DNA from: Chiayiivirga sp.
GTDB lineage: Bacteria; Pseudomonadota; Gammaproteobacteria; Xanthomonadales; Xanthomonadaceae
Assembly: GCA_022647565.1 (NCBI GenBank)
Contig: JALCLA010000001.1
Coordinates: 806,001-870,000 of the forward strand
DNA: 64,000 nucleotides
Reading direction: 5' to 3'
The translations under genes were made by a program, and so were the position numbers. The notes beneath the pieces are model-generated. The model was not told the DNA's origin and searched no databases. It saw only the letters and a list, made by a program, of their open reading frames with translations. Below, piece after piece: positions 41,757-53,504 of this stretch (position 1 is the stretch's first letter; every line of letters starts with the position of its first letter).

Positions 41757-42986
41757 ATCGCAAGGGCGACAAATCGCTGATCGTCGGACTCGACATCGGC
41801 ACATCCAAGGTCGTCGCGCTGGTCGGCGAGTACACCCCGGGCGAGCCGATCGAGGTCATCGGCATCGGCTCGCATGCCTCGCACGGGCTCAAGCGCGGCG
41901 TGGTGGTGGACATCGAATCGACCGTGCACTCGATCCAGCGCGCGATCGAGGAGGCCGAACTGATGGCCGGCTGCGAGATCCGCAGCGTCTACGCCTCGAT
42001 CTCCGGCTCGCATACGCAGTGCCGGAACTCGCCCGGCATCGTGCCGATCCGCGACGGCGAGGTCACCTACGCCGACATGGAGCGCGTGCTGGAGGCGGCC
42101 AAGGCGGTCGCGATTCCTTCCGACCAGCGCATCCTGCATGCGATCCCGCAGGAGTACATCGTCGACAACTCGCAGGAAGGCATCCGCAATCCGGTCGGCA
42201 TGTCCGGCGTGCGCCTGGAAGTGCGCGCGCACCTGGTCGTCTGCGCGCTGTCGGCGGCGCAGAACATCGGCAAGTGCGTGCAACCGCTGCCATCTGCAGG
42301 TCGACGACCTGATCCTCGGCTCGCTGGCTTCCAGCGCCGCGGTGCTGACCGCGGACGAGCGGAGCTCGGCGTGGCGCTGGTCGACATCGGCGCCGGCACC
42401 ACCGACATCGCGGTGTTCGCGCAGGGCGCGATCCGCCACAGCGCGTCCTTGCCGATCGCCGGCGACCAGGTCACCAACGACATCGCGCACATGCTGCGCA
42501 CGCCGACGCCGCATGCCGAGAGATCAAGGTGCGCTACGCCTGCGCGCTGGCGCAGCTCGCCACCGCCGCGGAAATCGATCCAGGTGCCGAGCGTGGGCGA
42601 TCGCCCGCCGCGCCGTCCGCGCGTCAGGCGCTGGCGAAGCGGTGCAGAACCGCTACGAGGAAATCTTCGAGATGGTGCAGGCCGAACTGCGCCGCTCCGG
42701 CTTCGAGGAACTGGTGCGTGCCGGCATGGTGCTGACCGGCGGTGCCGCGAAGATGGAAGGCGTGGTGGAACTGGCCGAGGAAATGCTGCACATGCCGGTG
42801 CGCATCGGCATTCCGCAGCACGTCACCGGCCTGGGCGAAGTGGTGGGCAATCCGGTGCATGCCACCGGCGTCGGCCTGCTGCTGTGGGGCAGCCAGATCG
42901 AGCACCCGCGCCGGCCGGCCTCGGCGCCGGGCCGGGTCGGCACGTTCTGGTCGAAGGTTTCGAAGTGGTATCGCGGCGAGTTTTGA
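41753..42986 (+). CDS. ftsA: cell division protein FtsA (several frameshifts)
   Basis: An actin-like protein tethering FtsZ to the membrane. ATG 41753 gives LIVGLDIGTSKVVALVGEY, then SVYASISGSHTQCRNS. The frame changes near 42290, 42358, 42520 and between 42580 and 42640. Between breaks the expected order continues: HLQVDDLILGSLASS, VALVDIGAGTTDIAVF, KVRYACALAQLA, QNRYEEIFEMVQ, MVLTGGAAKMEGV, and the amphipathic membrane-binding end FWSKVSKWYRGEF. Five indels in one essential gene indicate poor local sequence, not a pseudogene. Confidence 0.88.
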
Positions 42987-43064
42987 CGCCGCGATTCGGG
43001 GATCCGTTTTGCATGCGGTTTGGGCGATTCACAACAGGGCAGTGGTTTCACGGAGGAAGTAGAC

Positions 43065-44243
43065 ATGTTTGAACTGGTCGAGAAAATGGCACCGAATGCG
43101 GTCATCAAGGTGATCGGCGTGGGCGGCGGCGGCGGCAATGCCGTGGCGCACATGGTCAACAGCAACGTTGAAGGCGTGGAGTTCATCTGCGCCAACACCG
43201 ACGCGCAGGCGATCAAGAACTGCGGCGCGAAAGCGCAGCTGCAACTGGGTGGCAACGTCACCAAGGGCCTGGGCGCGGGCGCGAATCCGGAAGTCGGCCG
43301 CCAGGCCGCGCTGGAAGATCGCGAGCGCATCATCGAGCGCTGGAAGGCGCCGACATGGTGTTCATCACCGCCGGCATGGGCGGCGGCACCGGCACCGGCG
43401 CGGCGCCGGTGGTGGCGCAACTGGCCAAGGAGATGGGCATCCTGACCGTGGCCGTGGTCACCAAGCCGTTCCCGTTCGAAGGCCGCCGTCGCATGCAGGT
43501 CGCGCTCAAGGGCATCGAGGAGCTGTCGCACCACTGCGATTCGCTGATCACCATCCCGAACGAGAAGCTGATCACCGTGCTCGGCCGCAACGCCACCATG
43601 ATCCAGGCCTTCCGCGCCGCCAACGACGTGCTGCTCGGCGCGGTGCAGGGCATCGCCGACCTGATCGTGCGTCCGGGCCTGATCAACGTCGACTTCGCCG
43701 ACGTGCGCACCGTGATGAGCGAGATGGGCATGGCGATGATGGGCACCGGCGTGGCGCGCGGCGACGACCGTGCCAGGCGGCGGCCGAAGCCGCGATCAGC
43801 AACCCGCTGCTGGACGACGTCAACCTTTCGGGCGCCAACGGCATCCTGGTCAACATCACCGCCGGCCCCGACTTCACCATGGCCGAGTTCGACGAAGTCG
43901 GCCGCACCGATCGAAGAATTTCGCTTCGGAAGACGCGACCGTCGTCATCGGCACCGTGCTCGACCCGGACATGCAGGACGAGGTGCGGGTCACGGTGGTG
44001 GCCACCGGCCTCAACCGCAATGCGGCGCGCCAGCCGGTGCGGCAGCCAGAGCGCGAAGTGGCGCAGCGGCCGGTCAAGCTGGTGCGCAACGCCACTACCG
44101 GCCTGGCCGACTATGGGGCAATGCCGAACGCTGCGGCCCCGGTGGCCAGCAGCCCGGCACGAGCCAAGGCCGAAGCCGGGGTGGGCGGGGACTCGATGGA
44201 CTACCTCGACATTCCTGCCTTCCTGCGCCGCCAGGCCGACTGA
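43065..44243 (+). CDS. ftsZ: cell division protein FtsZ (three frameshifts)
   Basis: A tubulin-like GTPase forming the Z ring. A strong ribosome site (CGGAGGAAG, 43051-43059) precedes ATG 43065. The N-terminus [17 protein letters not shown] and the signature [13 protein letters not shown] are clear. Frame breaks fall near 43345, 43770 and 43905; the pieces [22 protein letters not shown] and [22 protein letters not shown] follow in proper order. The conserved C-terminal peptide [13 protein letters not shown], which binds FtsA and ZipA, ends the gene. Corrected length is about 392 residues. Confidence 0.92.
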
Positions 44244-44256
44244 TCGCCCTGCGACC

Positions 44257-44290
44257 CTCGGGCGCGCCGACTCGACCCGGCGCGCCCGAG
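44257..44290 (+). terminator. 13-bp hairpin after ftsZ
   Basis: CTCGGGCGCGCCG (44257-44269) pairs perfectly with 44278-44290 around an 8-base loop, 14 bases after the ftsZ stop. It lacks a T-tract, so it may stabilise the ftsZ mRNA end or partly separate lpxC expression. The other 200 bases up to lpxC are comparatively A/T-rich from 44380 on and probably contain the lpxC promoter, though no convincing pair of boxes was fixed. Confidence 0.5.
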
Positions 44291-44496
44291 ACCTGTCGAA
44301 ACCCTGCCTGTCGTCGCGCTGTTGCCTCGACTGCCAAGCCCGCGGCACCCCGGCGCAACTGAACAGCGTCCAACGAGAATGTTGCAAAAACGCTACAACT
44401 CGTCGCTTTTGCGTGGTTTTCGGTTTTCCGCCCCAAAAGTCGCGTGATATTCTCCGCCGACTTTGGCTGTGCTCCTGCTCGGAGACCTGACGCCCC

Positions 44497-45411
44497 ATGA
44501 TCAAACAACGCACGCTCAAGAATGTGATCCGCGCCACTGGCGTCGGTCTGCATTCGGGCGACAAGGTCTACATGACCCTGCGCCCCGCCGCGGTCGATAC
44601 CGGCATCGTGTTCCGGCGCGTGGATTTCGCCGAACCCGTCGAGGTCAAGGCCACCGCGCACAACGTTGGCGACACCCTGCTTTCCACCACCCTGGTACAG
44701 GGTGACGTGCGCGTGTCGACGGTGGAGCACCTGCTCTCGGCGCTCGCGGGGTTGGGCATCGACAACTGCTACATCGACCTGTCGGCGGCGGAAGTGCCGA
44801 TCATGGATGGTTCGGCCGGTCCTTTCGTGTTCCTGCTGCAGTCGGCCGGGATCGAAGAGCAGGGCGCGGCCAAGCGCTTCGTCCGGATCAAGAAGACGGT
44901 CACGCTGAAAGACGGCGACCGCTGGGCCCGATTCGAGCCCTTCGACGGCTTCAAGGTCGGCTTTTCCATCGATTTCAACCATCCGGCCTTCACCAAGGCC
45001 GGGTCGCGCGCCGAGATCGACTTCTCCACCACCTCGTTCGTGAAGGAAGTCAGCCGCGCCCGTACCTTCGGGTTCATGAAGGACATCGAGATGCTGCGCG
45101 AGCGCAACCTGGCGCTGGGCGGCTCGATGGACAATGCCATCGTGCTGGACGACTACCGCGTCCTGAACGAGGACGGCCTGCGTTACGAGGACGAGTTCGT
45201 CAAGCACAAGATCCTCGACGCGATCGGCGACCTGTACCTGCTCGGGCACAGCCTGATCGGTGCCTACTACGGCTACAAGTCGGGGCATCAGCTTAACAAT
45301 CAGGTGCTTAGAGCGTTGATGGCGGATACCTCCGCGTGGGAGGAAGTCACCTTCCAGGACCCTGCCAGCGCGCCGATCTCCTACTCGCACCCGGCCCAGG
45401 CCGCGGTCTGA
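44497..45411 (+). CDS. lpxC: UDP-3-O-acyl-N-acetylglucosamine deacetylase
   Basis: A zinc enzyme for the committed step of lipid A synthesis. The 304 residues match E. coli Lpx[21 protein letters not shown] opens the protein, the zinc histidine lies in [16 protein letters not shown], and the second zinc pair is in [20 protein letters not shown] (His, Asp), followed by [15 protein letters not shown]. It closes the dcw cluster and has its own 253-base upstream space. Confidence 0.97.
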   Translation: MIKQRTLKNVIRATGVGLHSGDKVYMTLRPAAVDTGIVFRRVDFAEPVEVKATAHNVGDTLLSTTLVQGDVRVSTVEHLLSALAGLGIDNCYIDLSAAEVPIMDGSAGPFVFLLQSAGIEEQGAAKRFVRIKKTVTLKDGDRWARFEPFDGFKVGFSIDFNHPAFTKAGSRAEIDFSTTSFVKEVSRARTFGFMKDIEMLRERNLALGGSMDNAIVLDDYRVLNEDGLRYEDEFVKHKILDAIGDLYLLGHSLIGAYYGYKSGHQLNNQVLRALMADTSAWEEVTFQDPASAPISYSHPAQAAV

Positions 45412-45552
45412 GGGCGCGAAACCTGCGGATCCCGGGACAGGCCGCGCGCGGGCTGCCCCGGCAAACCCCGAATCCGGTAACAAATTCCCAGCCAGGCACT
45501 TGACCGCCAGGGCCGTGGTCCGTGAGGATTCGTCCCCCTCGCAGGGAAAACA

Positions 45553-45990
45553 CTAGGCCACGGAGGCCATACGCAAAAGCTGATCCCGCAGGTCCGGATC
45601 AGACACGGTGGAGGCCGCGGCGCGCAGGGTTGCGCGCGCCGAGGCGGACAGGGGGGTGTGCGATGCCGGGGCGGGGGGAACCGCGTGCATCGTCGCCACT
45701 TTCATGGTCATCCCGCTAACCGAAAGGCCAGCGGCCGTGGCGGCGTCACGCAAGACGTCGGCATGCAGCCGCAGCTTGGCCTTCCAGACCGGCGAGCTGA
45801 CCAGGAAGACAAGCCGGCCGTCGCGCACGTTGCCCAGGCGTATCTGGGCGGCCAGTGCCGGGGGCAGGGACTGGCGCAGTTGCCGGTCGAGCGCGTCGAG
45901 CATTCGGGCGCGATCGATCACGCTGCCGAGGTCGCCGGACACCGCGGTTGCAAGCGCCGCGTGGAAGGTGGATTTCGAAGCGGGCTGCAT
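45553..45990 (-). CDS. DUF721 family protein, DciA-like
   Basis: A 145-residue protein whose central part (LRQSLPPALAAQIRLGNVRDGRLVFLVSSPVWKAKLRLHADVL) matches the DUF721 pattern with the conserved SPVW-x-x-K/Q-LR core. Some members (DciA) load the replicative helicase DnaB in bacteria lacking DnaC. It is convergent with lpxC and divergent from the M23 peptidase gene, a position common in xanthomonads. The last 45 residues are Ala/Pro-rich and probably unstructured. Confidence 0.75.
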   Translation of the reverse strand: MQPASKSTFHAALATAVSGDLGSVIDRARMLDALDRQLRQSLPPALAAQIRLGNVRDGRLVFLVSSPVWKAKLRLHADVLRDAATAAGLSVSGMTMKVATMHAVPPAPASHTPLSASARATLRAAASTVSDPDLRDQLLRMASVA

Positions 45991-46019
45991 GGGCGAACGA
46001 CCGACGTGGGACGGATTCG

Positions 46020-46943
46020 ATGAACGTCATCATCGTAGCGAAATTTCTCAAGGCGCCGAAGAAGATCATGTTGCGCGATCCGCGCACCATCGGCGCCTGC
46101 AGCGCAGCCCTGCTGCTGCTGTTGGGCCTCGGTGCATTCGGCGGGTTCCTGATCAGCGGTGCCGACACCCGGGCCCTGCAGGAGATCCAGGTGCTGCGCA
46201 CCCAGATCACCGAACAGCAGGATGACCTCGATGCCGCACGTGGCGAGGCGCAGCGCGAGTTGAATGCCATGTCGGTCAAATTGGCCGAGTTGCAGGCGCA
46301 GTCGAACCGGCTCAACGCGCTTGGGGTGCGACTCACCCGCATCGGCCGCCTCGAAGACGGCGAGTTCAACTTCGACGAAGTGCCGGCCGTCGGTGGCCCG
46401 GCGGCGCGCTCGGCCGAGTCGGGCATGGTGCGGGCCGACCTCCAGAACGAACTCGATGCGCTCGGCTCGCGCCTCAGCTCACAGGCGCAGCAGCTCGAGT
46501 TGCTGGAAAGCCTGCTGCTCGACCGCGACATCGATGCCAGCTTGACTCCCACCGGCCTGCCCGTCCGCACCGGCTACGCTTCGTCCGGGTTCGGGCATCG
46601 TGCCGACCCCTTCGGCGGCTACGACGCCTATCACGCCGGCGTGGATTTCAACGGCCCGCGCGGCTCGGACATCCTCAGCGTCGCGGACGGCGTAGTGTCG
46701 TTCGCCGGGCGTCGATCCGGCTACGGCAACGTCGTCGACGTCGACCACGGCAACGGCTACATGACCCGCTACGCGCACAATTCGCAGAATCTGGCGCAAC
46801 CCGGCCAGCGGGTGCGGGTGGGACAGGTCATTGCCAAGATGGGTGCCACCGGCCGCGCCACCGGCAACCACGTCCACTTCGAGGTCTGGTTGAACGACCG
46901 GCCGGTCAATCCCAAGCAGTATCTGCTCGGGGCCCGCGGCTGA
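46020..46943 (+). CDS. M23 family metallopeptidase, membrane-anchored
   Basis: A LytM-type zinc endopeptidase of 307 residues or an inactive activator of cell wall hydrolases. A membrane segment (residues about 24-45) is followed by a coiled coil (residues about 50-100, EIQVLRTQITEQQDDLDAA) and the LytM domain with SGFGHRADPFGGYDAYHAGVDF (zinc His and Asp) and GNHVHFEVWLNDRPVNP (HxH). These metal ligands are present, so activity is possible. It directly precedes secA, an arrangement frequent in beta- and gammaproteobacteria. Confidence 0.88.
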   Translation: MNVIIVAKFLKAPKKIMLRDPRTIGACSAALLLLLGLGAFGGFLISGADTRALQEIQVLRTQITEQQDDLDAARGEAQRELNAMSVKLAELQAQSNRLNALGVRLTRIGRLEDGEFNFDEVPAVGGPAARSAESGMVRADLQNELDALGSRLSSQAQQLELLESLLLDRDIDASLTPTGLPVRTGYASSGFGHRADPFGGYDAYHAGVDFNGPRGSDILSVADGVVSFAGRRSGYGNVVDVDHGNGYMTRYAHNSQNLAQPGQRVRVGQVIAKMGATGRATGNHVHFEVWLNDRPVNPKQYLLGARG

Positions 46944-46992
46944 GTCCACCCCGTCCCGGGGCGCTTGATTCGCCCCACCGCCGCCCCAAGGT

Positions 46993-47028
46993 TAAAATGC
47001 CGCACTTGGCCGCCGCTGGCGGCCTTTT
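46993..47028 (+). promoter_or_regulatory. secA -10 element and leader hairpin with T-run
   Basis: TAAAAT (46993-46998) is a good -10 box. A few bases after the expected start, GGCCGCC (47008-47014) pairs with GGCGGCC (47018-47024) around GCT and is followed by TTTT (47025-47028). That is the form of a small intrinsic terminator inside the secA leader, 45 bases before the ATG, and it suggests attenuation. Confidence 0.45.
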
Positions 47029-47073
47029 CGCTTGTGTCGCGCCGAACGCGCCCGCTGTATTTCCGGAATCCGC

Positions 47074-49804
<2,731 letters not shown>

Positions 49805-49919
49805 CAAGCTGTCCGTCGTGCAGCCCGACCACGGGTCGGGTTGCGCCCCCACGTCCGTGCGACGAACGTGGGTTCCCGCGGATGGCGCGCCCGATCAGCC
49901 GAACAGGCAGCGCGCGGCG

Positions 49920-50924
49920 ATGAAGCAGATACACGTGGTGGCTGCCGTCCTCAGCGATGCACGCGGCCGCATCCTGCTGACGCAGCGCGGCGACGGCCGC
50001 GACCTGGCGGGCTTGTGGGAGTTCCCCGGCGGCAAGCTCGAAGTGGGCGAAACGGCGGCGCAGGCGCTGCAGCGTGAACTGCACGAGGAACTCGGCATCG
50101 AGATCGATGCAGACGCGTCGGTGCTGACGCCGGTGATCGCGGTGCCGCATGCATACGCGGCACCGGGAGGAACGAGTGAGGCAGCAGCCGGAAGCGCAGC
50201 AGCGATGCCGCACAAGCGCATCCTCCTCGACGTGCATCGCGTGGCGCGCTTCCGCGGCCGTGCGCACGGCCGCGAAGGCCAGTCCCTGGCCTGGGTATCG
50301 CCCGAGAAGCTTGCGGACTACGCCATGCCCGCGGCCGACCGGCCTGTCGTGGCGGCCCTGCGCCAGCCCGATCGCTACCTGGTCACGCCCGAGCCCGCTT
50401 CGGACGACGTGGGGTTTCTTGCGAACCTGGCGCGCGCCTTTGATGCCGGCCTGAAGCGGGTGCAGCTGCGTGCCAGGGAGGCATCGTGTGCGCGTCTGCA
50501 CGCGCTGGCGCAGGCGGCGGCTGAACTCGCGCAGCGCGCCGAGGCGCAGTTGCTGCTCAACAGCGCCCATCCCGAGGCGGCCGCAATCGCGCGTGACCTT
50601 GGCCTTGGGCTGCACCTCACCGCATCACACCTGCGCAGCGCCGTGTCGCGTCCCGCAGGCCTGCTTGCCGCGTCCTGCCACGACGCCGGGGAGCTGCGCC
50701 TGGCACAGGCGCTGGGCTGCGATTTCGTCGTGCTCGGTCCAGTGGCGGCCACGCCCACGCATCCCGACGCTGCGCCGCTGGGATGGGATGGCTTCGCCAC
50801 GCTTCGCGAGCAGGTCGCGCTGCCGATCTACGCCTTGGGCGGCATGCGCCCCGACCATATCGCGGCAGCGCGTGCGCACGGTGCGCAAGGCATCGCGGCG
50901 ATCCGCGGGTTTTGGCCGGGCTGA
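49920..50924 (+). CDS. mutT: Nudix hydrolase (MutT) fused to a thiamine-phosphate-synthase-like domain
   Basis: Residues about 1-135 are a MutT-type Nudix domain with the box GGKLEVGETAAQALQRELHEELGI, expected to sanitise 8-oxo-dGTP. Residues about 150-334 are a TIM-barrel domain of the ThiE/TenI type (RVQLRAREASCARLHALAQ, DFVVLGPVAATPTHPDAAPLGW, ALGGMRPDHIAAARAHGAQGIAAIRGF). The same fusion is known in Pseudomonas and xanthomonads, where the second domain's role is unclear. It follows secA by 115 bases. Confidence 0.9.
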   Translation: MKQIHVVAAVLSDARGRILLTQRGDGRDLAGLWEFPGGKLEVGETAAQALQRELHEELGIEIDADASVLTPVIAVPHAYAAPGGTSEAAAGSAAAMPHKRILLDVHRVARFRGRAHGREGQSLAWVSPEKLADYAMPAADRPVVAALRQPDRYLVTPEPASDDVGFLANLARAFDAGLKRVQLRAREASCARLHALAQAAAELAQRAEAQLLLNSAHPEAAAIARDLGLGLHLTASHLRSAVSRPAGLLAASCHDAGELRLAQALGCDFVVLGPVAATPTHPDAAPLGWDGFATLREQVALPIYALGGMRPDHIAAARAHGAQGIAAIRGFWPG

Positions 50925-50948
50925 TCGCGCCTCGGTCCGCCCTGGATT

Positions 50949-51068
50949 TCAGAAGCTGCGGGTGAATCCGAGCGCGTAGGCATTCTTGATGTCGGCACCG
51001 AAGTCCACGTCCAGGCTGCGACCGAAGCTGGCGTGCAGCGTATGCCGATCGTTGAGGCGGTAGCTCAT
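50949..51068 (-). pseudogene. C-terminal relic of an outer membrane beta-barrel protein
   Basis: Thirty-nine codons (YRLNDRHTLHASFGRSLDV to ALGFTRSF) show alternating polar and apolar residues and end in phenylalanine, the usual last residue of a barrel protein. Nothing upstream in frame extends it as a barrel. It touches the end of the haloperoxidase-like relic, so a deletion probably joined two genes. Confidence 0.5.
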
Positions 51069-51250
51069 CCCTGTTGGCTCGCATAGCGCGGTGAGATCGC
51101 CTTGAGCGCATCGTGAACCGCCAACTGCACCACGGCGTGGTGCCGAATCGTGATCGGCGGCGGCCCGAGCAGGGTCTGGCCTGCGATCTCGTTCCATTCG
51201 GTCACGGTGTCTGCGCGGACCGACCCTGCGGCCAGTACGGCGGTGAACAC
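51065..51250 (-). pseudogene. N-terminal relic of a vanadium haloperoxidase/PAP2-like secreted protein
   Basis: Sixty-one codons: a signal-peptide-like start (MFTAVLAAGSVRAD), then TVTEWNEIAGQTLLGPPPITIRHHAVVQLAVHDALKAI, resembling the start of secreted vanadium-dependent haloperoxidase-like proteins. It stops after SPRYASQQG, whereas such proteins usually exceed 400 residues. From 51251 to 51475 no gene or RNA is evident. Confidence 0.5.
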
Positions 51251-51475
51251 GGCGCTGGTGCGGCAAGCACGACGCCGGGCCGGGAAGGGAGGTGCATGGT
51301 GGGCTCCGGGAGGTCGCGGTGGCGACGGGCAGTCGGAACTACGCGAAAGCCACCAGGCGATTACAGCCGCGTGGCGGGCACGCCGGGAGTCTCATCGAAG
51401 CCGGCACGGCAGGATGTGAAGCGCAGGCGCCGCGCCGCGAAACCTCGGGAGCGACGTGCGACGCGAATCGGCGGT

Positions 51476-52168
51476 TCAGGCCGCCACTGGCAGATCCGGC
51501 CGCACTCCAGCCATCAGCGCATCGAAGTACTCGCGCGTCAATTGCAACTGCGCGGCAGCGCCTTGCGCGCGATTGACCACGGCGCGAAAGGCGGCGTTCT
51601 CCGGGCGGTCCTTCGCATACCAGCCCAGGTGCTTGCGCGCGATGCGCACGCCGGATTCCTCGCCATAGAACGCGTGAAGGTGCTCCAGATGCGAGAGCAG
51701 GAGGTCGCGCACCTCGAGCAGCGACGCTTCCGGCAGGTGTTCGCCGGTGGCGAGGAAGTGTGCGATCTCGCGGAAGATCCAGGGCCGGCCCTGCGCGGCC
51801 CGGCCCACCAGCAGCGCGTCGCAGCCGGTATGGCGCAGCACCGCGCGCGCCTTTTCCGGTGAGTCGACGTCGCCGTTGGCGCACACCGGAATGCGCAGCG
51901 CCGCTTTCACTGCGGCGATGGTGTCGTACTCCGCCATGCCGGTGTATTGCTGGTCGCGGGTGCGGCCATGGATCGCGAGCGCGGCAATGCCGCTGTCTTC
52001 GGCGATGCGTGCGATCTGCAGTGCGTTCCGGTTCGCCATGTCCCAGCCGGTGCGTATCTTGAGCGTCACCGGCACCGGCACCGCCTTCACCAGCGCGGCA
52101 AGGATGCGCCCCACCAGGTCCGGTTCACGCATCAGGGCCGAGCCGGCCCAGGCATTGCATACCTTCTT
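51476..52168 (-). pseudogene. dusB: chromosomal dusB, 5' end lost at an island junction
   Basis: tRNA-dihydrouridine synthase B lacking its first hundred or so codons. Homology starts at KKVCNAWAGSALM, including the catalytic Cys, and runs through VPVTLKIRTGW, ALAIHGRTRDQQYTG, VCANGDVDSPEKA, GRAAQGRPWIF and ARKHLGWYAKDRPENAAFR to the natural end. The preceding codons (MTTNLCAR) are not Dus-like. The N-terminal strands that bind FMN are missing, so the product cannot work. A complete Dus gene lies at 58456-60345. This gene has the high-G+C codon usage of the chromosome; the complete one does not. Confidence 0.85.
52168..52168. other. left junction of the foreign island inside dusB
   Basis: Coding similarity to Dus ends abruptly at the two AAG codons before GTATGC (minus strand, 52157-52168). 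Sequence to the right is unrelated and less G+C-rich. No exact long direct repeat with the second dus copy was found by eye at this point. Confidence 0.55.
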
Positions 52169-52188
52169 CCTGGCACACAGGTTAGTAG

Positions 52189-52340
52189 TCACGCCATGGA
52201 CATAGCTGCAGGCCGCATGGGATTGAGCTTCCGGGCGCCTACAGCGATGTCCATGCCTTCGGTCTGCTTGGGGGGGGCGAACCAGTCCAGCATGTCCATA
52301 CCCAGCTCCGAAGGTTCACCATCAGGAAGTTGATGCTACG
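52189..52340 (-). pseudogene. C-terminal coding relic of unknown protein
   Basis: A minus-strand frame with a protein-like composition (DGEPSELGMDMLDWF, then APPKQTEGMDIAVGARKLNP) ends at TGA 52189-52191. A TAG lies upstream near 52340, so only about 47 codons remain, without a usual start upstream. It borders the dusB break and may be the end of a gene truncated during integration. The rest of 52341-52517 has no gene; the stretch near 52435-52460 is A/T-rich (TTATATTGTTAGATTGTTAG) and probably holds the promoter of the next operon. Confidence 0.35.
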
Positions 52341-52517
52341 GTCAGAGACAGGCTCACGCGTTTCTGGAGGCTTGGGATCCCATCTCGTTCTGTCGGCTGC
52401 CGGGAGGCGCCGGAACGATCTCAATCAACGTTCGTGAAAAGGTTATATTGTTAGATTGTTAGAAAGGGGATAGAGTGGAATGAGTGGGGATCTGCCTGGA
52501 TCCTCTGGAGGCGTTTC

Positions 52518-53504
52518 ATGCCCACTACCACCGTACTAACCATCGAAGGTCGTGACTTTGACGATCCCACGCGTGCGGTCCGCGCAATTGTCCAAGAGGT
52601 GACTGCCGCGGCCACGCTGGAGGAGTTTCGCCAGCAATTCGACTTGATCTCGCTGCGGGTCGCCGACGCTTTCGCGCCCAGCGCTCTGGCCGAAGTGGAG
52701 GCTTGGCGAGCGGCACTGCTCGCCCGGACCTTGGAGCCTCTGACCGCCGCGTACCACGCGCGCTTCGTCTGCGCAGCGTTCTCTGCCAGCGACACTTCGC
52801 ACGTCGACTGGGAGGATGCTGGGTCCGAGTTGGTGCGTCTCATGGCCCGCGAATCGATCGCAGTACTTTGGATCGATTCAGCCAAGCGCTGGGCCCCGTT
52901 GGGCACAACCTGTGCGCGCGATCTAGAGGAACTGTCGATCCTAGCGGCCGAACTCACGCGGGACGCTGAGTCCGGACAATCGTCGACCGCAGGAACGAAG
53001 GACGAGACCACACTCTTGCAGCACGCCTACGCCATAAGTGCGCCAGACGACCTTCCGCTAGTGTCGGGGCGAGCGCCCGTAGCGGGTACATCCCTACACC
53101 CTGCGCAGGTTCACCGCGACGCGTTGCTTCAGCAGTTCCACTTTCTAACCAGCGAGGAAGTGGCTAGGCGCGTGCCAAGTGCTCTGCTCGCCAGCAACCC
53201 GAGCCAGTTCGCAAGTCGCATGCGACGGGAGGGTCGGCTACTGGGCGCCAAGCGCGGCGTGCAGTACTGGCACCCAGCGTTTCAGTTCGCCGCCGATGGG
53301 CACGTACTTGATGCCATGCGCGCTCTGTTCCCACTGCTGCCGACTGAGGAACGTGACGGCGGCTGGGCGCGCGTGTTTTGGTGCTTCCAACCGCACCCTG
53401 CGCTCGACAACAATCGCCCGGCTGACGTTTTTCAGCACAGTCCCGAGCGCGTGATTGAGGCTGCTCGCGACGAGGCCGCCGGGACAAGCGATGCCGACTG
53501 GTAA
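52518..53504 (+). CDS. ParS/MbcA-like antitoxin with long N-terminal extension
   Basis: A 328-residue protein. The C-terminal third (from about residue 195: FHFLTSEEVARRVPSAL, then WHPAFQFAADGHVLDAMRALFPLL and a final ADVFQHSPERVIEAARDE) fits the helix-turn-helix plus DUF2384 toxin-binding arrangement of antitoxins paired with RES toxins. The first 170 residues are helical and not recognised; ordinary antitoxins of this type are about 150 residues, so the extension is unusual. Its stop lies 14 bases inside the RES gene. A GGAGG-like ribosome site (CTGGAGGCG, 52505-52513) precedes ATG 52518. Confidence 0.65.
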   Translation: MPTTTVLTIEGRDFDDPTRAVRAIVQEVTAAATLEEFRQQFDLISLRVADAFAPSALAEVEAWRAALLARTLEPLTAAYHARFVCAAFSASDTSHVDWEDAGSELVRLMARESIAVLWIDSAKRWAPLGTTCARDLEELSILAAELTRDAESGQSSTAGTKDETTLLQHAYAISAPDDLPLVSGRAPVAGTSLHPAQVHRDALLQQFHFLTSEEVARRVPSALLASNPSQFASRMRREGRLLGAKRGVQYWHPAFQFAADGHVLDAMRALFPLLPTEERDGGWARVFWCFQPHPALDNNRPADVFQHSPERVIEAARDEAAGTSDADW

